From Bacteroidales bacterium (GTDB lineage: Bacteria > Bacteroidota > Bacteroidia > Bacteroidales > Marinilabiliaceae): 64,000 nucleotides of DNA. The stretch spans positions 1 through 64,000 of the forward strand of contig JAGCYH010000010.1 in assembly GCA_017960905.1 (NCBI GenBank), given 5' to 3'. The position numbers and the translations under genes were made by a program. Below, piece by piece: positions 7,914-18,731 of this stretch (the stretch's first letter is position 1; each line of letters starts with the position of its first letter). Under the pieces are notes generated by a model. That model had not been told where the DNA came from and made no database searches. It saw nothing but the letters and a program-made list of their open reading frames with translations.

Positions 7914-9347
7914 TTACTTGCTCTTAATCAGCTCTGTACGAGTCGGTGGCGTTTGGCTTATAGTGCCTTCGCCTCTCAGATAATCAATAAGGCATCCGCG
8001 GCTGCTTTTGTCCGACGGCTTGCCGTCGGACTCTTTCAGGTTGACTATCGAAAGCAGATAACTGCTGAATGCCGTGCGGTATTTTGTGCTGTTTTTCAGT
8101 TTCTTACCGTCTTCGGCGTATATTTTTACCTTCTTAGCTTTGCCGTCTTTACCTATATACATTTGGTATTTTAATCCGCTCACGTACGGTTGCACGTGCT
8201 CGTCGTTCTCGTAGCACTCGAGCAAAACTTGCTTCAACTGCTTGGGTTTCAGGTCGAAAACCCACATACTATTGTCGAACGGGTCGAGCATCATGGCGTC
8301 TTTCAGCGTGAATTTGCTTTGTTTGAAACTCTCAAGGCGCACACCGCCGCCGTTCATGATGCCTATTTGCGACTTAGTCGCAAATCGCTGTGCATCAGCT
8401 ATCAGCGTGCCAAAGGTCGCTTTGTCTTCGATTTTCGTCTGAAATTTGCAAATCACTTCGTCGAAAGCCGGATTTGAGCAGTAGAAATCGACCATCTTCT
8501 TCACTTCCTGCGACTTACGCTTGGTGGCTCTGATGTTTATCAGTTCCGATGTCTTTCGGGTTACTTTGCCGTCTTCGACTTCGAATTTCAGCAGTGTGCA
8601 ATATCTTACTTTGTTCGCACTCTGTGTTATCAATACATTGTTTTCCAGTGTGTTAGCATCGACTAAAGTATGGCTATGACCGCCAATTATCGCATCGAAC
8701 ATGGGAAATTTTCGTGCCATCTGCACGTCGTCGTCGTAGCCTATGTGCGAGAGCAGAATGGCTATTGCGCACTTAGTGCGCAATGAGTCGGCGTACAGCG
8801 CTATAGTCGGCTCTACCGGTCTGAAAGTCAGCCCTCTGACGTGGTCGGGGTGGCAGTCGGGTATGCCGCGGTTGCCCACTTGCACTACGCCCAAGAGTCC
8901 CACGCTCACTCCGCCGATGTCGTATATTTTATAAGGCGCGAAAGCGAAGCCCATACTGTCAGGGACGTCGATATTGGCGCAGAGAAAGTCGAACTTGGCG
9001 CGGAAGAACTCTGTTCTGAAGGCCGGGATGTCGGAGTCGAACTCGTGATTGCCAACGGCCGAGGCTCGGAAGCCGAGCGTGTTCATTATCTCGGTCATGG
9101 GTCGCGACGGCTCTTTGTAGGCGTCGTTGAACGGGTCGCCGGTGCGGTTGTCGCCCGCGCTCACTACGAACAAATCGGGGTAAACGGCTCGCAGACTGTC
9201 GATTATGGCGCCCAACTTTGGCATTTGGCCAAGGTTGGCGTGCATGTCGTTGATGGCCAATATGGTTACTGTTTTCGTTTCGGCGAAGGCCGAAACGAAA
9301 ACCGACAGCAAAACTATCAGTGTTGTTAAACGCTTCAGTGCGAGCAT
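7914..9347 (-). CDS. 5'-nucleotidase/UshA-type metallophosphoesterase, exported
   Basis: 477 residues. A signal peptide ends near SAFA. The calcineurin-like metallophosphatase domain (about 25-245) shows the metal-ligand motifs NDMHANLG, SAGDNRTGD, GNHEFD and GGHSHT. A 5'-nucleotidase C-terminal domain (about 300-455) follows, with the substrate-site segment MNGGGVRL. Family enzymes hydrolyse nucleotides or UDP-sugars in the periplasm. The frame opens at a TTG (9356), but an ATG at 9347 lies 1 nt after the stop of the upstream capA-like gene and is the better start. The two genes form an operon of secreted metallophosphatase-fold proteins. A 14-bp perfect hairpin lies inside the signal-peptide coding region at 9271-9302. 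Confidence 0.88.
   Translation of the reverse strand: MLALKRLTTLIVLLSVFVSAFAETKTVTILAINDMHANLGQMPKLGAIIDSLRAVYPDLFVVSAGDNRTGDPFNDAYKEPSRPMTEIMNTLGFRASAVGNHEFDSDIPAFRTEFFRAKFDFLCANIDVPDSMGFAFAPYKIYDIGGVSVGLLGVVQVGNRGIPDCHPDHVRGLTFRPVEPTIALYADSLRTKCAIAILLSHIGYDDDVQMARKFPMFDAIIGGHSHTLVDANTLENNVLITQSANKVRYCTLLKFEVEDGKVTRKTSELINIRATKRKSQEVKKMVDFYCSNPAFDEVICKFQTKIEDKATFGTLIADAQRFATKSQIGIMNGGGVRLESFKQSKFTLKDAMMLDPFDNSMWVFDLKPKQLKQVLLECYENDEHVQPYVSGLKYQMYIGKDGKAKKVKIYAEDGKKLKNSTKYRTAFSSYLLSIVNLKESDGKPSDKSSRGCLIDYLRGEGTISQTPPTRTELIKSK
9271..9302. repeat. intragenic perfect hairpin, 14-bp arms
   Basis: GTTTTCGTTTCGGC and its exact complement around GAAG, inside the 5'-nucleotidase gene at the end of the signal-peptide codons. 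Part of the window-wide intragenic palindrome set. Confidence 0.85.
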
Positions 9348-9348
9348 T

Positions 9349-10479
9349 TTACTCAATAGTAGTGAAGAATCCGTCGTTTTCTATTTTCAGACTTTGTTTT
9401 TCGAAGTCGGCTATAGTGAGCGATTTCATCTCCTGCGCCACTTTGTTGAGTTTGTCGGTCTTAGGTCCGAACCCTTTCTGCTGAATGAACGAGTTGATAC
9501 GGCCGTCGATGAGGTTGCCCTGGCGGTCGATGCGTATTGTTACCACAGGCGCGTAACCCGATATGCCGGCGAGGTTTATGCCGTAGGGCGTGCAGAAGTT
9601 GCCAAGGCTGTAGGCAATGAATTTGCCTTTGTAAGCTTCTATGGCGCGTGTTACGTGCGGACCATGCCCGAAGACAACATCGGCGCCGAGGTCGATGCAC
9701 GTATGCGCGAATTCGCGCAACGCGCCTCGGTCTTCGCCCAAGAACACTTCACGGCCTTTGGGCAGGTGGGAGTGTTTCGACCCTTCGGCACCGCCATGGA
9801 ACGACACAATGAGAATGTCGCAACTGTCGCGCAGCGCCTTGATGGTGCCTTTTGTAGAGTTGATGTCGAGGTGCTCGTAGGTGTGCGTGTTGTGGCCGTA
9901 GGCGCAGATGCCGTAGCGCACGCCGTTGCGCTCAACGATGGCATATTGACATCCGAGAGCCTTCGAGCCGGCATATTTTATGCCTTGCTCGTCGAGGCAT
10001 TTTGCCGTCGACCGTATGCCGTCGGGGCCGAAGTCGTTGCTGTGGTTGTTGGCGAGGCTGAGGAAGTCGAAGCCCGCGTCCGACAGATTCGGCGCGTACG
10101 ACGTTGGTATGCGGAAGGCGTAGCAGCGGCCAGCTGCTACGCGCTTGGTACATGTGCCGCCTTCGCACATGGCGCCTTCGAGGTTGCCGAGAGCCAAGTC
10201 GGCATCAACAAGTATTTGTTTCACGTCGTCGAACAGATTTTTGCCGTTGTTGGCCGGCAGTTCGACTTCGGGATATGTAGTTCCCATCATAATGTCGCCC
10301 ACCATTGCTATTGTCAGCGTGTCGGCGGTTGGTGCTGCTGCAGCTGCTTGTGGTACAGTGGTTTGCAGGCTGTCAGTGTTAGCGGTGCATTGCAGGCTGT
10401 CGGTCTCTGTCTGCTGTGCGCCAGTGCAGTTGGCTGCGCCAAATGCGAATATTCCGAATAATAATATACGTAAGTACAT
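9349..10479 (-). CDS. CapA-family (PGA_cap) metallophosphatase-fold lipoprotein
   Basis: 376 residues. The N-terminus MYLRILLFGIFAFGAANC is a lipoprotein signal with the lipid-modified Cys at residue 18. A Thr/Gln/Ala-rich linker (about 19-50) precedes the CapA domain: TIAMVGDIMMG, LGNLEGAMC, SLANNHSNDFG, SFHGGAEGSKHSH and FGHGPHVTR carry the expected Asp, Asn and His metal ligands. CapA-family proteins are linked to poly-gamma-glutamate capsule synthesis, but many Bacteroidota homologues stand alone with unknown substrates, and no capB or capC is present here. It is the first gene of an operon with the 5'-nucleotidase, 1 nt apart. Promoter element at 10518-10525. Confidence 0.87.
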   Translation of the reverse strand: MYLRILLFGIFAFGAANCTGAQQTETDSLQCTANTDSLQTTVPQAAAAAPTADTLTIAMVGDIMMGTTYPEVELPANNGKNLFDDVKQILVDADLALGNLEGAMCEGGTCTKRVAAGRCYAFRIPTSYAPNLSDAGFDFLSLANNHSNDFGPDGIRSTAKCLDEQGIKYAGSKALGCQYAIVERNGVRYGICAYGHNTHTYEHLDINSTKGTIKALRDSCDILIVSFHGGAEGSKHSHLPKGREVFLGEDRGALREFAHTCIDLGADVVFGHGPHVTRAIEAYKGKFIAYSLGNFCTPYGINLAGISGYAPVVTIRIDRQGNLIDGRINSFIQQKGFGPKTDKLNKVAQEMKSLTIADFEKQSLKIENDGFFTTIE

Positions 10480-10517
10480 AAGTATTAGACTATTAAAAGA
10501 TTGTTGTTTTTACGTTG

Positions 10518-10525
10518 CAAAAATA
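10518..10525 (-). promoter_or_regulatory. -7 element TATTTTTG for the capA-like/5'-nucleotidase operon
   Basis: Minus-strand TAnnTTTG, 39 bp upstream of the ATG at 10479; divergent from dnaG. Confidence 0.55.
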
Positions 10526-10614
10526 ATGATTCTTAATTAATTTTGTTGCTGAGAGTTACTCATAATGGCAAAAATCTTTTGCATTTCTCGTTTCGTATAT
10601 TGGAGCTCTTTGAC

Positions 10615-10622
10615 TAAATTTG
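10615..10622 (+). promoter_or_regulatory. -7 element TAAATTTG just ahead of dnaG
   Basis: TAnnTTTG ends 5 bp before the dnaG ATG. If this is the main promoter, transcription would start at or within a few bases of the start codon, giving a leaderless message. Confidence 0.4.
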
Positions 10623-10626
10623 CGCT

Positions 10627-12642
10627 ATGATTGAACAGGGAGTAGTAGAGAATATCATCGAAACGGCAGGCGTGCACATAGTCGACATAATAAGCGACTT
10701 CGTAACGCTCAAGCGCCGTGGCGCCAACTATGTAGGTTGCTGTCCGTTTCATAATGAGAAGACAGGGTCGTTCACCGTCTCGCCATCGAAAGGCTTCTAC
10801 AAGTGTTTCGGTTGCGGCAAAGCGGGCAACGCTGTCAAATTCATTATGGAGTATGAGCATCTCGAATTTCCCGAGGCTATAAAATATCTGGGTCAGAAAC
10901 TCGGCATCGAAGTAAAAGAAGAAGAGCAATCGGCTGAGCAAAAGCAACTTAGAAGCGAGCGCGAGAGTATGATGGCTGTTTCGGAATTTGCTCGCCGCAA
11001 ATTCATCAGTTATCTGTGGGACACCGACGAAGGCCAGAGCGTCGGACTGCCGTATTTCCGCGTGGAGCGCAGTTTCCGCGACGACATTATCCGCAAGTTC
11101 GACTTGGGCTACTCGCCAGCCAAACGCGACACGCTCACCAACGAAGCCCTCGCCGAGGGCTTCAAACTTGAGTTTCTGCAGAAAACCGGCATCACCATTG
11201 TCGGCGAGAACAATTACAAAGCCGACCGGTTTTTCGGCCGCGTAATTTTCCCGATACATAATGTATCGGGAAAAGTTGTGGCTTTCGGCGGCCGTGTGAT
11301 GGTAAAAAGCGATAAGACAGCTAAATACGTCAATTCGCCAGGTTCGGAGATTTACAACAAAAGCGATATTGTATACGGCATCTATTTTGCTAAAAATGAG
11401 ATAATTAAGCGCAACCGCTGCTACCTTGTCGAAGGCTATGCCGACGTAGTCAGCATGCACCAGTCGGGCATCGAGAATGTGGTTGCGTCGAGCGGCACTT
11501 CGCTCACTGTCAACCAGATACGGCTCATACAACGCTTCACCAACAACATCACCGTCCTTTACGACGGTGATGCAGCCGGCATAAAGGCTGCCGTGCGTGG
11601 CATCGACATGATTCTCGAGCAGGGCATGAATGTCAAAGTACTTCTCCTGCCCGACGGCGAGGACCCCGATTCGTTCGCCCGCTCGCACTCCGCCGACGAT
11701 TTCATCAACTACATTGAGTCGCACCAGACCGACTTCATAAAATTCAAGACTCAGCTCTTCGCCAACGATATTGGCGACGACCCGATAAAAAAATCCGATT
11801 TGATAAATCAAATCGTTGCAACCATAGCACTGGTGCAGGATATAGCCCTGCGCACGGTTTATGTCTCGGAGTGCAGCAAACTGCTCAACGTCGAAGAGCA
11901 TAGGCTCTTCGACATACTTGAACAGAAACTTGTGAAAGACTCGATGAAGAAAATAGACGAGCAGCACAAAAAAGAGAATCAGCAGAAACACCTCGAAGCG
12001 CACAACCTCGCCGAGCAGTCGCTCGACGCCACACCGCAGCAGCAGCTTCACCAGCCAACCAACGTCAATACCAACATCGACTACGAAAAATACTCTAAAA
12101 CAAGGCAGAATCCGTTCTACGCCGAAGAGCGGCAGATACTATATTATTTTATAAAGTATATCGACAACAAACTTTTCGTCGGTACGAAAGACGAAATAAC
12201 TGTAGGCCAGTATATTATCAATGCTCTGGCCGAAGACGACATAAAAAGCACCGACGAACTCTTCAATGCGGTTATACAATTATATATAGGTGATGCCGAC
12301 AAGGATAAATTCACCGCGAAGAAATTTATCAATAGTACAAATCTGGATATCAGTACGTTGGCGGCAAGTATATTTGAGACGACATACACCCAGAGTGAGA
12401 TTTTCGAAAAAGCTGTTCCCGAAGAAAAACAACTTGACGAACTTGTGAAGCGCACGATTTACGGTTTGAAGTTTAAAATTACCGTCAACAAGATAGAACA
12501 GCTGGCTATAGAGCTAAAAGAGGCCGAAGCAAACAACGACGATGAGGCTATCATGCGGATACTGAACGATATAGCTGTTTGGAGCAAAGTGAAGAAAAAA
12601 ATGGGCGACGCCATCGGCGGTCGCACAATACTGAGCATTTAA
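10627..12642 (+). CDS. dnaG: DNA primase
   Basis: 671 residues. It makes RNA primers for replication together with the DnaB helicase. The N-terminal zinc-binding domain shows Cys39-x2-His42 and Cys60-x2-Cys63 (CPFHNEKTGSF, then YKCFGCGKAGN). The RNA-polymerase core and TOPRIM fold follow, with LVEGYADVVSMHQSG and VLYDGDAAG (about residues 268-320). The C-terminal helicase-binding region is divergent, with a Gln/His-rich linker around 440-480. The start is fixed by the family N-terminus and lies only 5 bp after a promoter-like element. Two perfect palindromes lie in the gene (11246-11274, 11796-11815). A long open frame on the opposite strand is a shadow of its codon use. Confidence 0.97.
   Translation: MIEQGVVENIIETAGVHIVDIISDFVTLKRRGANYVGCCPFHNEKTGSFTVSPSKGFYKCFGCGKAGNAVKFIMEYEHLEFPEAIKYLGQKLGIEVKEEEQSAEQKQLRSERESMMAVSEFARRKFISYLWDTDEGQSVGLPYFRVERSFRDDIIRKFDLGYSPAKRDTLTNEALAEGFKLEFLQKTGITIVGENNYKADRFFGRVIFPIHNVSGKVVAFGGRVMVKSDKTAKYVNSPGSEIYNKSDIVYGIYFAKNEIIKRNRCYLVEGYADVVSMHQSGIENVVASSGTSLTVNQIRLIQRFTNNITVLYDGDAAGIKAAVRGIDMILEQGMNVKVLLLPDGEDPDSFARSHSADDFINYIESHQTDFIKFKTQLFANDIGDDPIKKSDLINQIVATIALVQDIALRTVYVSECSKLLNVEEHRLFDILEQKLVKDSMKKIDEQHKKENQQKHLEAHNLAEQSLDATPQQQLHQPTNVNTNIDYEKYSKTRQNPFYAEERQILYYFIKYIDNKLFVGTKDEITVGQYIINALAEDDIKSTDELFNAVIQLYIGDADKDKFTAKKFINSTNLDISTLAASIFETTYTQSEIFEKAVPEEKQLDELVKRTIYGLKFKITVNKIEQLAIELKEAEANNDDEAIMRILNDIAVWSKVKKKMGDAIGGRTILSI
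11246..11274. repeat. intragenic palindrome in dnaG, 14-bp arms
   Basis: TTTTCCCGATACAT and its complement around a single central base. Confidence 0.85.
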
Positions 12643-12728
12643 GTGCCCGAAATGGCAAAAAATGAAAAAAACTGACATAAACTAAGCGTGTAATTTTTTT
12701 TATAATTCTTTTTTCAGAAAAAAAAGAA

Positions 12729-12736
12729 TATCTTTG
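12729..12736 (+). promoter_or_regulatory. -7 element TATCTTTG for secDF
   Basis: TAnnTTTG 53 bp upstream of the secDF ATG, in an AT-rich leader. Confidence 0.6.
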
Positions 12737-12789
12737 CGCCAAATTTCAAAAGTGTAAATAAAAAAAACAGTATAAAATTTACAAAAACA

Positions 12790-15750
12790 ATGCAAAACAA
12801 AGGCGCTGTACGACTATTTGCCATCTTATTGGCTCTTGTATGTCTGTACCAATTATCATTTACCTATTTTACCAAAAGGGTAGAAAGTGACGCAAAAGCA
12901 TTCGCCAAAGGCGATTATGCAAAAGAACAAGCTTATCTCGATTCAATCGCAAACGAGCCGGTTTACAACTTCTTGTTCCTGAAGGATTACACCTACATGG
13001 AGTGTAAAGGCAACGAGATCAACTTCGGCCTTGACCTTAAAGGCGGTATGAACCTCATACTCGAAGTGAAGGTCTCCGACATCGTCAAAGCTCTGTCGGG
13101 TTTCAACACCGATCCGGTCTTCAACGAGGCTGTCGCTTCGGCGGTTGAAAGAGAGAAATCATCGACCAAGGATTTCATCTCGCTTTTCCAAGAGGAGTTT
13201 GAAAAAGCCGATCCGAACGCTCAGCTTGCTTCTATTTTCGCAACATCGGATCTCAAAGGCCGCATCGACCGCAAAATGAGCAACAAAGACGTAGTCCGCG
13301 TGCTCAATGAAGAGACCGAAGCTGCTATTTCAAACGCATTCAACGTGTTGCGTACACGTATCGACCGTTTCGGCGTTACGCAGCCTAATATCCAACGCCT
13401 CGAAAAGGCCGGCCGAGTTCTCGTCGAGCTGCCTGGCGTTACCGACCCGCAACGTGTGCGTAAACTCTTGCAGGGTACTGCAAGTCTCGAATTCTGGGAG
13501 ACTTACGACAACGAAGAGATTATACAATCTATCGTTGACGCCGATGTTGCAACTCGCGAGCTCATTGCTTCGAGCACTGAGGTTGAGCAAAGCACCGAAG
13601 CTGCTTTGCCCGATTCTACTCTCGCACTGCTTGGCGACCAAGCTGCCGATTCGCTCGCACAAAACAGCGACAAATACAAATCGTTGGCCACTTACCTCCG
13701 CGTAGTTCGCGGCAGCGGACCTGTTATCGGTTTCGCTTCGGCTAAGGATATGAAAATTGTCGACGAATACCTTCAGAGCGACAAGGTGCGCCGCATTCTG
13801 CCGCGCGACTTGCGCTTGCTCTGGACTGTTAAAGCCAAGACTGGCAAAGACGTAGCACGCTACTATCCGAACCTCGACTTCAATGAGAATGAGCTTGTTT
13901 ATGAGCTCATTGCCATCAAAGTAACATCGACCAACAACCGCGCGCCGCTCGAGGGCGACGTTATTACCAACGCCCGCAGCCAGGTTAGCCAAGGCAGCGC
14001 ACGCGGCGGCTACGAAGTGTCGATGACTATGAACAGCGACGGTACTCGCAAGTGGGCGCAGATGACAAAAGCCAACCTCGGCAAAAGCATCGCTATCGTT
14101 CTTGATGGCTACGTTTACAGCTTCCCGACTGTACAGTCGGAAATCACTGGTGGCAACAGCCAAATCACTGGCGACTTCACCACTGAAGAGGCTCAGGACT
14201 TGGCCAACGTGCTTAAATCAGGTAAGTTGCCGGCACCGGCAACTATCATCGAAGACACCGTCGTTGGTCCGTCACTCGGTCAGGAAGCCATCGAAAGCGG
14301 CTTGTGGTCGTTCCTCTTCGCATTCATAGTGGTACTTGTTTATATGGTATTCTTCTATGGTCCGAAAGCCGGTCTGGTAGCCGATGGCGCTCTCATCGCC
14401 AACTTGTTCTTCATCGTTGGCGTGCTCGCTTCGTTCGGCGCAGTACTGACACTGCCTGGTATCGCAGGTATCGTACTTACTATAGGTATGGCAGTCGATG
14501 CTAACGTGATTATATATGAACGTATCAAAGAAGAGATGCGCTCAGGCAAGACGGCGCGCAACGCGCTCGGCGAAGGCTACCGCAACGCTATGTCGGCCAT
14601 CGTCGACTCTAACATCACAACGTTCCTTACCTCGCTTGTGCTGTTCCTCTTCGGTACCGGCCCTATCAAAGGCTTCGCAACAACTCTTATGATAGGTGTC
14701 ATCACTTCGTTCTTCACTGCTGTGTTCCTCAGCCGTATCTTCATTGAAGCTCTTGCCGCTCGCAATGAGAACATGAAGTTCAGCACGAAACTCACAGAGC
14801 ACTTCATGGAGAAAGTGAACATCAACTTCCTCGGACATCGCAAAGTTTACTACGTGGTTATCAGCATCATAATGCTGACTTGCATCTCGTCGCTCGCAAT
14901 ACGCGGCTTGAGCAAGGGCATCGACTTCACTGGTGGCCAGGTTTATGTGGTTCGATTCGACAATACCGTTTCTACCGTCGACGTTCAGAGCCGCCTCTCG
15001 GGTGAGTTCAGCGGAGCTACCGTTGAGGTTAAGACTTACGGTAACGACAATCAGGTGCGCATAGCAACCAACTACGGTATCGACGATGCGTCGATAACGC
15101 AGGACGACATAGAGACTAAACTCTACGAAGGCCTCAAATCGCTCGTGCCGGCCGACGTTACTCGCGACCAGTTCCTCAGCAACTACCGCATGAGCTCGCA
15201 GAAAGTAGGTCCTACAATGGCATCGGACATCACCGAGAAAGCATTCTATGCTATCATCTTCTCGCTGATAGTAATGTTCTTGTACATCTTCCTCCGATTC
15301 CGCAACTGGGCATACGGCTTCAGCGCCGTTATCGGTCTGACACACGACGTTATTTTCACGCTCGGCATGTTCTCGCTCTTGTATTCGGTAATGCCGTTCT
15401 CAATGGAAATCGACCAGTCGTTCGTTGCTGCTATCCTGACAATCGTCGGATACTCAATCAACAACACGGTGGTTATCTTCGACCGCGTACGTGAGTCGTT
15501 CCGCAACAACCCGAAATCTGATGCTCTCGATGTTATCAACAAAGCCCTCAACTCTACCTTGGGCCGTACGATAAACACATCGGTAACGACATTGGTAACA
15601 CTCATCGTCATCTTCATCTTCGGCGGTGAGGTGGTTCGCGGCTTCGTCTTCGCAATGCTCGTTGGTATGTTCATCGGTACATTCTCTTCTCTGTTGCTCG
15701 CTACACCGCTCGCATACGAGATTGTAAAGAGAAATTCGAAGAAAAAATAA
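12790..15750 (+). CDS. secDF: protein translocase subunit SecDF (fused)
   Basis: 986 residues, the SecD-SecF fusion common in Bacteroidota. The complex uses the proton-motive force to pull secreted proteins through SecYEG at the inner membrane. An N-terminal TM helix is followed by the periplasmic P1 region (NFGLDLKGGMNLILEV, RIDRFGVTQPNIQ), then the SecD TM bundle from about residue 495 (SGLWSFLFAFIVVLVYMVFFYG, GMAVDANVIIYERIKEE). The SecF half starts near 680, with FTGGQVYVVRF and a second TM bundle with YSINNTVVIFDRVRE. The gene is preceded by its own promoter and followed by a strong terminator, so it is monocistronic. It encodes an essential-type function, and nothing appears truncated. 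Confidence 0.97.
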   Translation: MQNKGAVRLFAILLALVCLYQLSFTYFTKRVESDAKAFAKGDYAKEQAYLDSIANEPVYNFLFLKDYTYMECKGNEINFGLDLKGGMNLILEVKVSDIVKALSGFNTDPVFNEAVASAVEREKSSTKDFISLFQEEFEKADPNAQLASIFATSDLKGRIDRKMSNKDVVRVLNEETEAAISNAFNVLRTRIDRFGVTQPNIQRLEKAGRVLVELPGVTDPQRVRKLLQGTASLEFWETYDNEEIIQSIVDADVATRELIASSTEVEQSTEAALPDSTLALLGDQAADSLAQNSDKYKSLATYLRVVRGSGPVIGFASAKDMKIVDEYLQSDKVRRILPRDLRLLWTVKAKTGKDVARYYPNLDFNENELVYELIAIKVTSTNNRAPLEGDVITNARSQVSQGSARGGYEVSMTMNSDGTRKWAQMTKANLGKSIAIVLDGYVYSFPTVQSEITGGNSQITGDFTTEEAQDLANVLKSGKLPAPATIIEDTVVGPSLGQEAIESGLWSFLFAFIVVLVYMVFFYGPKAGLVADGALIANLFFIVGVLASFGAVLTLPGIAGIVLTIGMAVDANVIIYERIKEEMRSGKTARNALGEGYRNAMSAIVDSNITTFLTSLVLFLFGTGPIKGFATTLMIGVITSFFTAVFLSRIFIEALAARNENMKFSTKLTEHFMEKVNINFLGHRKVYYVVISIIMLTCISSLAIRGLSKGIDFTGGQVYVVRFDNTVSTVDVQSRLSGEFSGATVEVKTYGNDNQVRIATNYGIDDASITQDDIETKLYEGLKSLVPADVTRDQFLSNYRMSSQKVGPTMASDITEKAFYAIIFSLIVMFLYIFLRFRNWAYGFSAVIGLTHDVIFTLGMFSLLYSVMPFSMEIDQSFVAAILTIVGYSINNTVVIFDRVRESFRNNPKSDALDVINKALNSTLGRTINTSVTTLVTLIVIFIFGGEVVRGFVFAMLVGMFIGTFSSLLLATPLAYEIVKRNSKKK

Positions 15751-15772
15751 TAATCAGATTATAGATTGAAAA

Positions 15773-15798
15773 AGCCTCAGGCGCATGCGCCTGAGGCT
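15773..15798 (+). terminator. secDF terminator
   Basis: Perfect inverted repeat AGCCTCAGGCGCA with its complement, no spacer, followed by a run of 9 T. Confidence 0.92.
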
Positions 15799-15858
15799 TT
15801 TTTTTTGCAGAAAACTTAAAACATTAAATAAAAAAAATTTTTTTTTCAATAAATTTTA

Positions 15859-15866
15859 TATCTTTG
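15859..15866 (+). promoter_or_regulatory. -7 element TATCTTTG for the polyprenyl synthase gene
   Basis: TAnnTTTG 27 bp upstream of the ATG at 15894. Confidence 0.6.
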
Positions 15867-15893
15867 GTACTTGGATAAAACGCTATTTTTAGA

Positions 15894-16868
15894 ATGTTTT
15901 CTTTAGACTCATTACGGACCGAAATAGAGACGGAGTTGCAGCGTCTTGATTACAATCGCAGCCCTCAAACTCTCTATGAACCAATAGATTACTCATTGTC
16001 GCTGGGCGGGAAACGTATTCGCCCGATAATGTGTTTGGCTTCGTGCGAACTCTTCACCGACGAATATCAGAAAGCCATGCCGGCGGCATTGGCTCTCGAA
16101 ATGTTTCACAATTTCACCCTTTTGCACGATGATGTGATGGACAAAGCCGAACTGCGCCGCAACAAACCGACGGTTTGTGCGCAGTGGAACAACAATGTGG
16201 CCATTCTTTCGGGCGATGCCATGCTCATCGAAGCTTACAAGCTGCTTTCGCAGGTCGATTCGCCTGCTTTCTCGCTGATACTCAATACGTTTAATCAGAC
16301 TGCGATAGAGGTGTGCGAAGGCCAGCAATACGATATGGACTTTGAAAAGACGCTCAGTGTGAGCGTCGATGAATATATGGAGATGATACGGCTGAAAACA
16401 GCCGTATTGCTTGCCGCAAGCATTAAAATTGGCGCGCTCATTGGCGGCGCCACCGACTCCGAAATACAGTCTCTGTACCGTTTCGGTACAGAGATCGGGC
16501 TCTCGTTCCAGTTGCAGGACGATGTGCTCGACACTTACGGCGACGAAGCCACTTTCGGCAAAGCCATCGGCGGCGACATTATGGACAACAAAAAAACTTT
16601 TTTGCTTGTCGCCGCACTCGACAAAGCCTCGTCGGCACAGCGTCAGGAGCTTGTCGACTGGATAAATGCCGAGAACCCCGATAGAACAAAAAAAATAAAT
16701 GCCGTAAAAAAGATATACGACAAAATTGGTGTCAGACGCGATGCCGAAGAGCGAATAAATGAGCTCTCGGCCTCGGCTCTTGAGATATTGCGCAGCATGG
16801 AAATCTCGGCCGAAGGCAAGCGTTTCCTGACCGATTTCGCCACGTCGCTTATAAAACGAACAAGATAG
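15894..16868 (+). CDS. polyprenyl diphosphate synthase (FPP/GGPP-type)
   Basis: 324 residues, all-alpha isoprenyl synthase fold. It condenses isopentenyl diphosphate with allylic diphosphates in the cytoplasm for quinone, carotenoid or undecaprenyl precursors. The first Asp-rich motif is LLHDDVMDKAELRR, the second LQDDVLDTYGDEATFGK. An aromatic Phe sits five residues before the first motif (NFTLLHDD), which in related enzymes favours shorter products, but length (324) fits either class, so the chain length stays open. It is the first gene of a possible unit with atpD, 32 bp downstream without a visible terminator. An 11-bp hairpin lies within it at 16470-16494. Confidence 0.9.
   Translation: MFSLDSLRTEIETELQRLDYNRSPQTLYEPIDYSLSLGGKRIRPIMCLASCELFTDEYQKAMPAALALEMFHNFTLLHDDVMDKAELRRNKPTVCAQWNNNVAILSGDAMLIEAYKLLSQVDSPAFSLILNTFNQTAIEVCEGQQYDMDFEKTLSVSVDEYMEMIRLKTAVLLAASIKIGALIGGATDSEIQSLYRFGTEIGLSFQLQDDVLDTYGDEATFGKAIGGDIMDNKKTFLLVAALDKASSAQRQELVDWINAENPDRTKKINAVKKIYDKIGVRRDAEERINELSASALEILRSMEISAEGKRFLTDFATSLIKRTR
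16470..16494. repeat. intragenic hairpin, 11-bp arms
   Basis: TCTCTGTACCG and its complement around TTT in the polyprenyl synthase gene. Confidence 0.85.
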
Positions 16869-16885
16869 ATAAAACATAATATTAA

Positions 16886-18403
<1,518 letters not shown>

Positions 18404-18405
18404 CC

Positions 18406-18657
18406 ATGAGCAAAGAACTTCAGTTAGAGATAATTACGCCCGAAAAAGTACTGTTCAACGATGCCATACAAAGCGTTGAGGTGCCCGGGCAGAAAGGCCG
18501 TTTTGCCATTTTGCGCGACCACGCGCCGATTATTTCCGTATTGACCAAAGGCAATATAAGAGTAACCGACGCCGAAGGCAAAGAGCAGAACTTCGATTGC
18601 GCGGCCGGTTATATCGAATGTGCCGAAAACAAAGTTTCGATACTCTTGAATAGTTAA
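18406..18657 (+). CDS. atpC: ATP synthase F1 subunit epsilon (short form)
   Basis: 83 residues. It contains only the N-terminal beta-sandwich (LQLEIITPEKVLFND, then SVEVPGQKGRFAILRDHAPI, ending CAENKVSILLNS). The C-terminal two-helix region that can inhibit ATP hydrolysis in many bacteria, where the subunit has about 130 residues, is absent. To my knowledge short epsilon subunits are usual in Bacteroidota, so I read this as normal and not truncated. It is translated from the atpD message 2 bp downstream of its stop. A strong hairpin at 18675-18713 follows and should end the atpDC transcript. Confidence 0.93.
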   Translation: MSKELQLEIITPEKVLFNDAIQSVEVPGQKGRFAILRDHAPIISVLTKGNIRVTDAEGKEQNFDCAAGYIECAENKVSILLNS

Positions 18658-18674
18658 AAAATAGCTGATAATGT

Positions 18675-18713
18675 CGGTACGTGATTTTTATCGTTGATAA
18701 AAATCGCGTACCG
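18675..18713 (+). terminator. atpDC terminator/attenuator hairpin
   Basis: 18-bp arms (18675-18692 with 18696-18713, one G-U pair) around GTT, then ATTTTTAAA. It ends 18 bp before the ATG of the next gene, so it may also act as an attenuator for that gene. Confidence 0.75.
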
Positions 18714-18731
18714 ATTTTTAAACCATTGAAA

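Noticed and set aside
10537..12051. 504-codon open frame opposite dnaG
   Set aside because: It lies on the opposite strand of a clear primase gene. High GC at third codon positions keeps the antisense frame open; the translation has no family features.
18681..18731. Upstream GTG start for the DUF2027-Smr gene
   Set aside because: The extra 17 codons fall in the atpDC terminator hairpin; the ATG at 18732 matches the family N-terminus.
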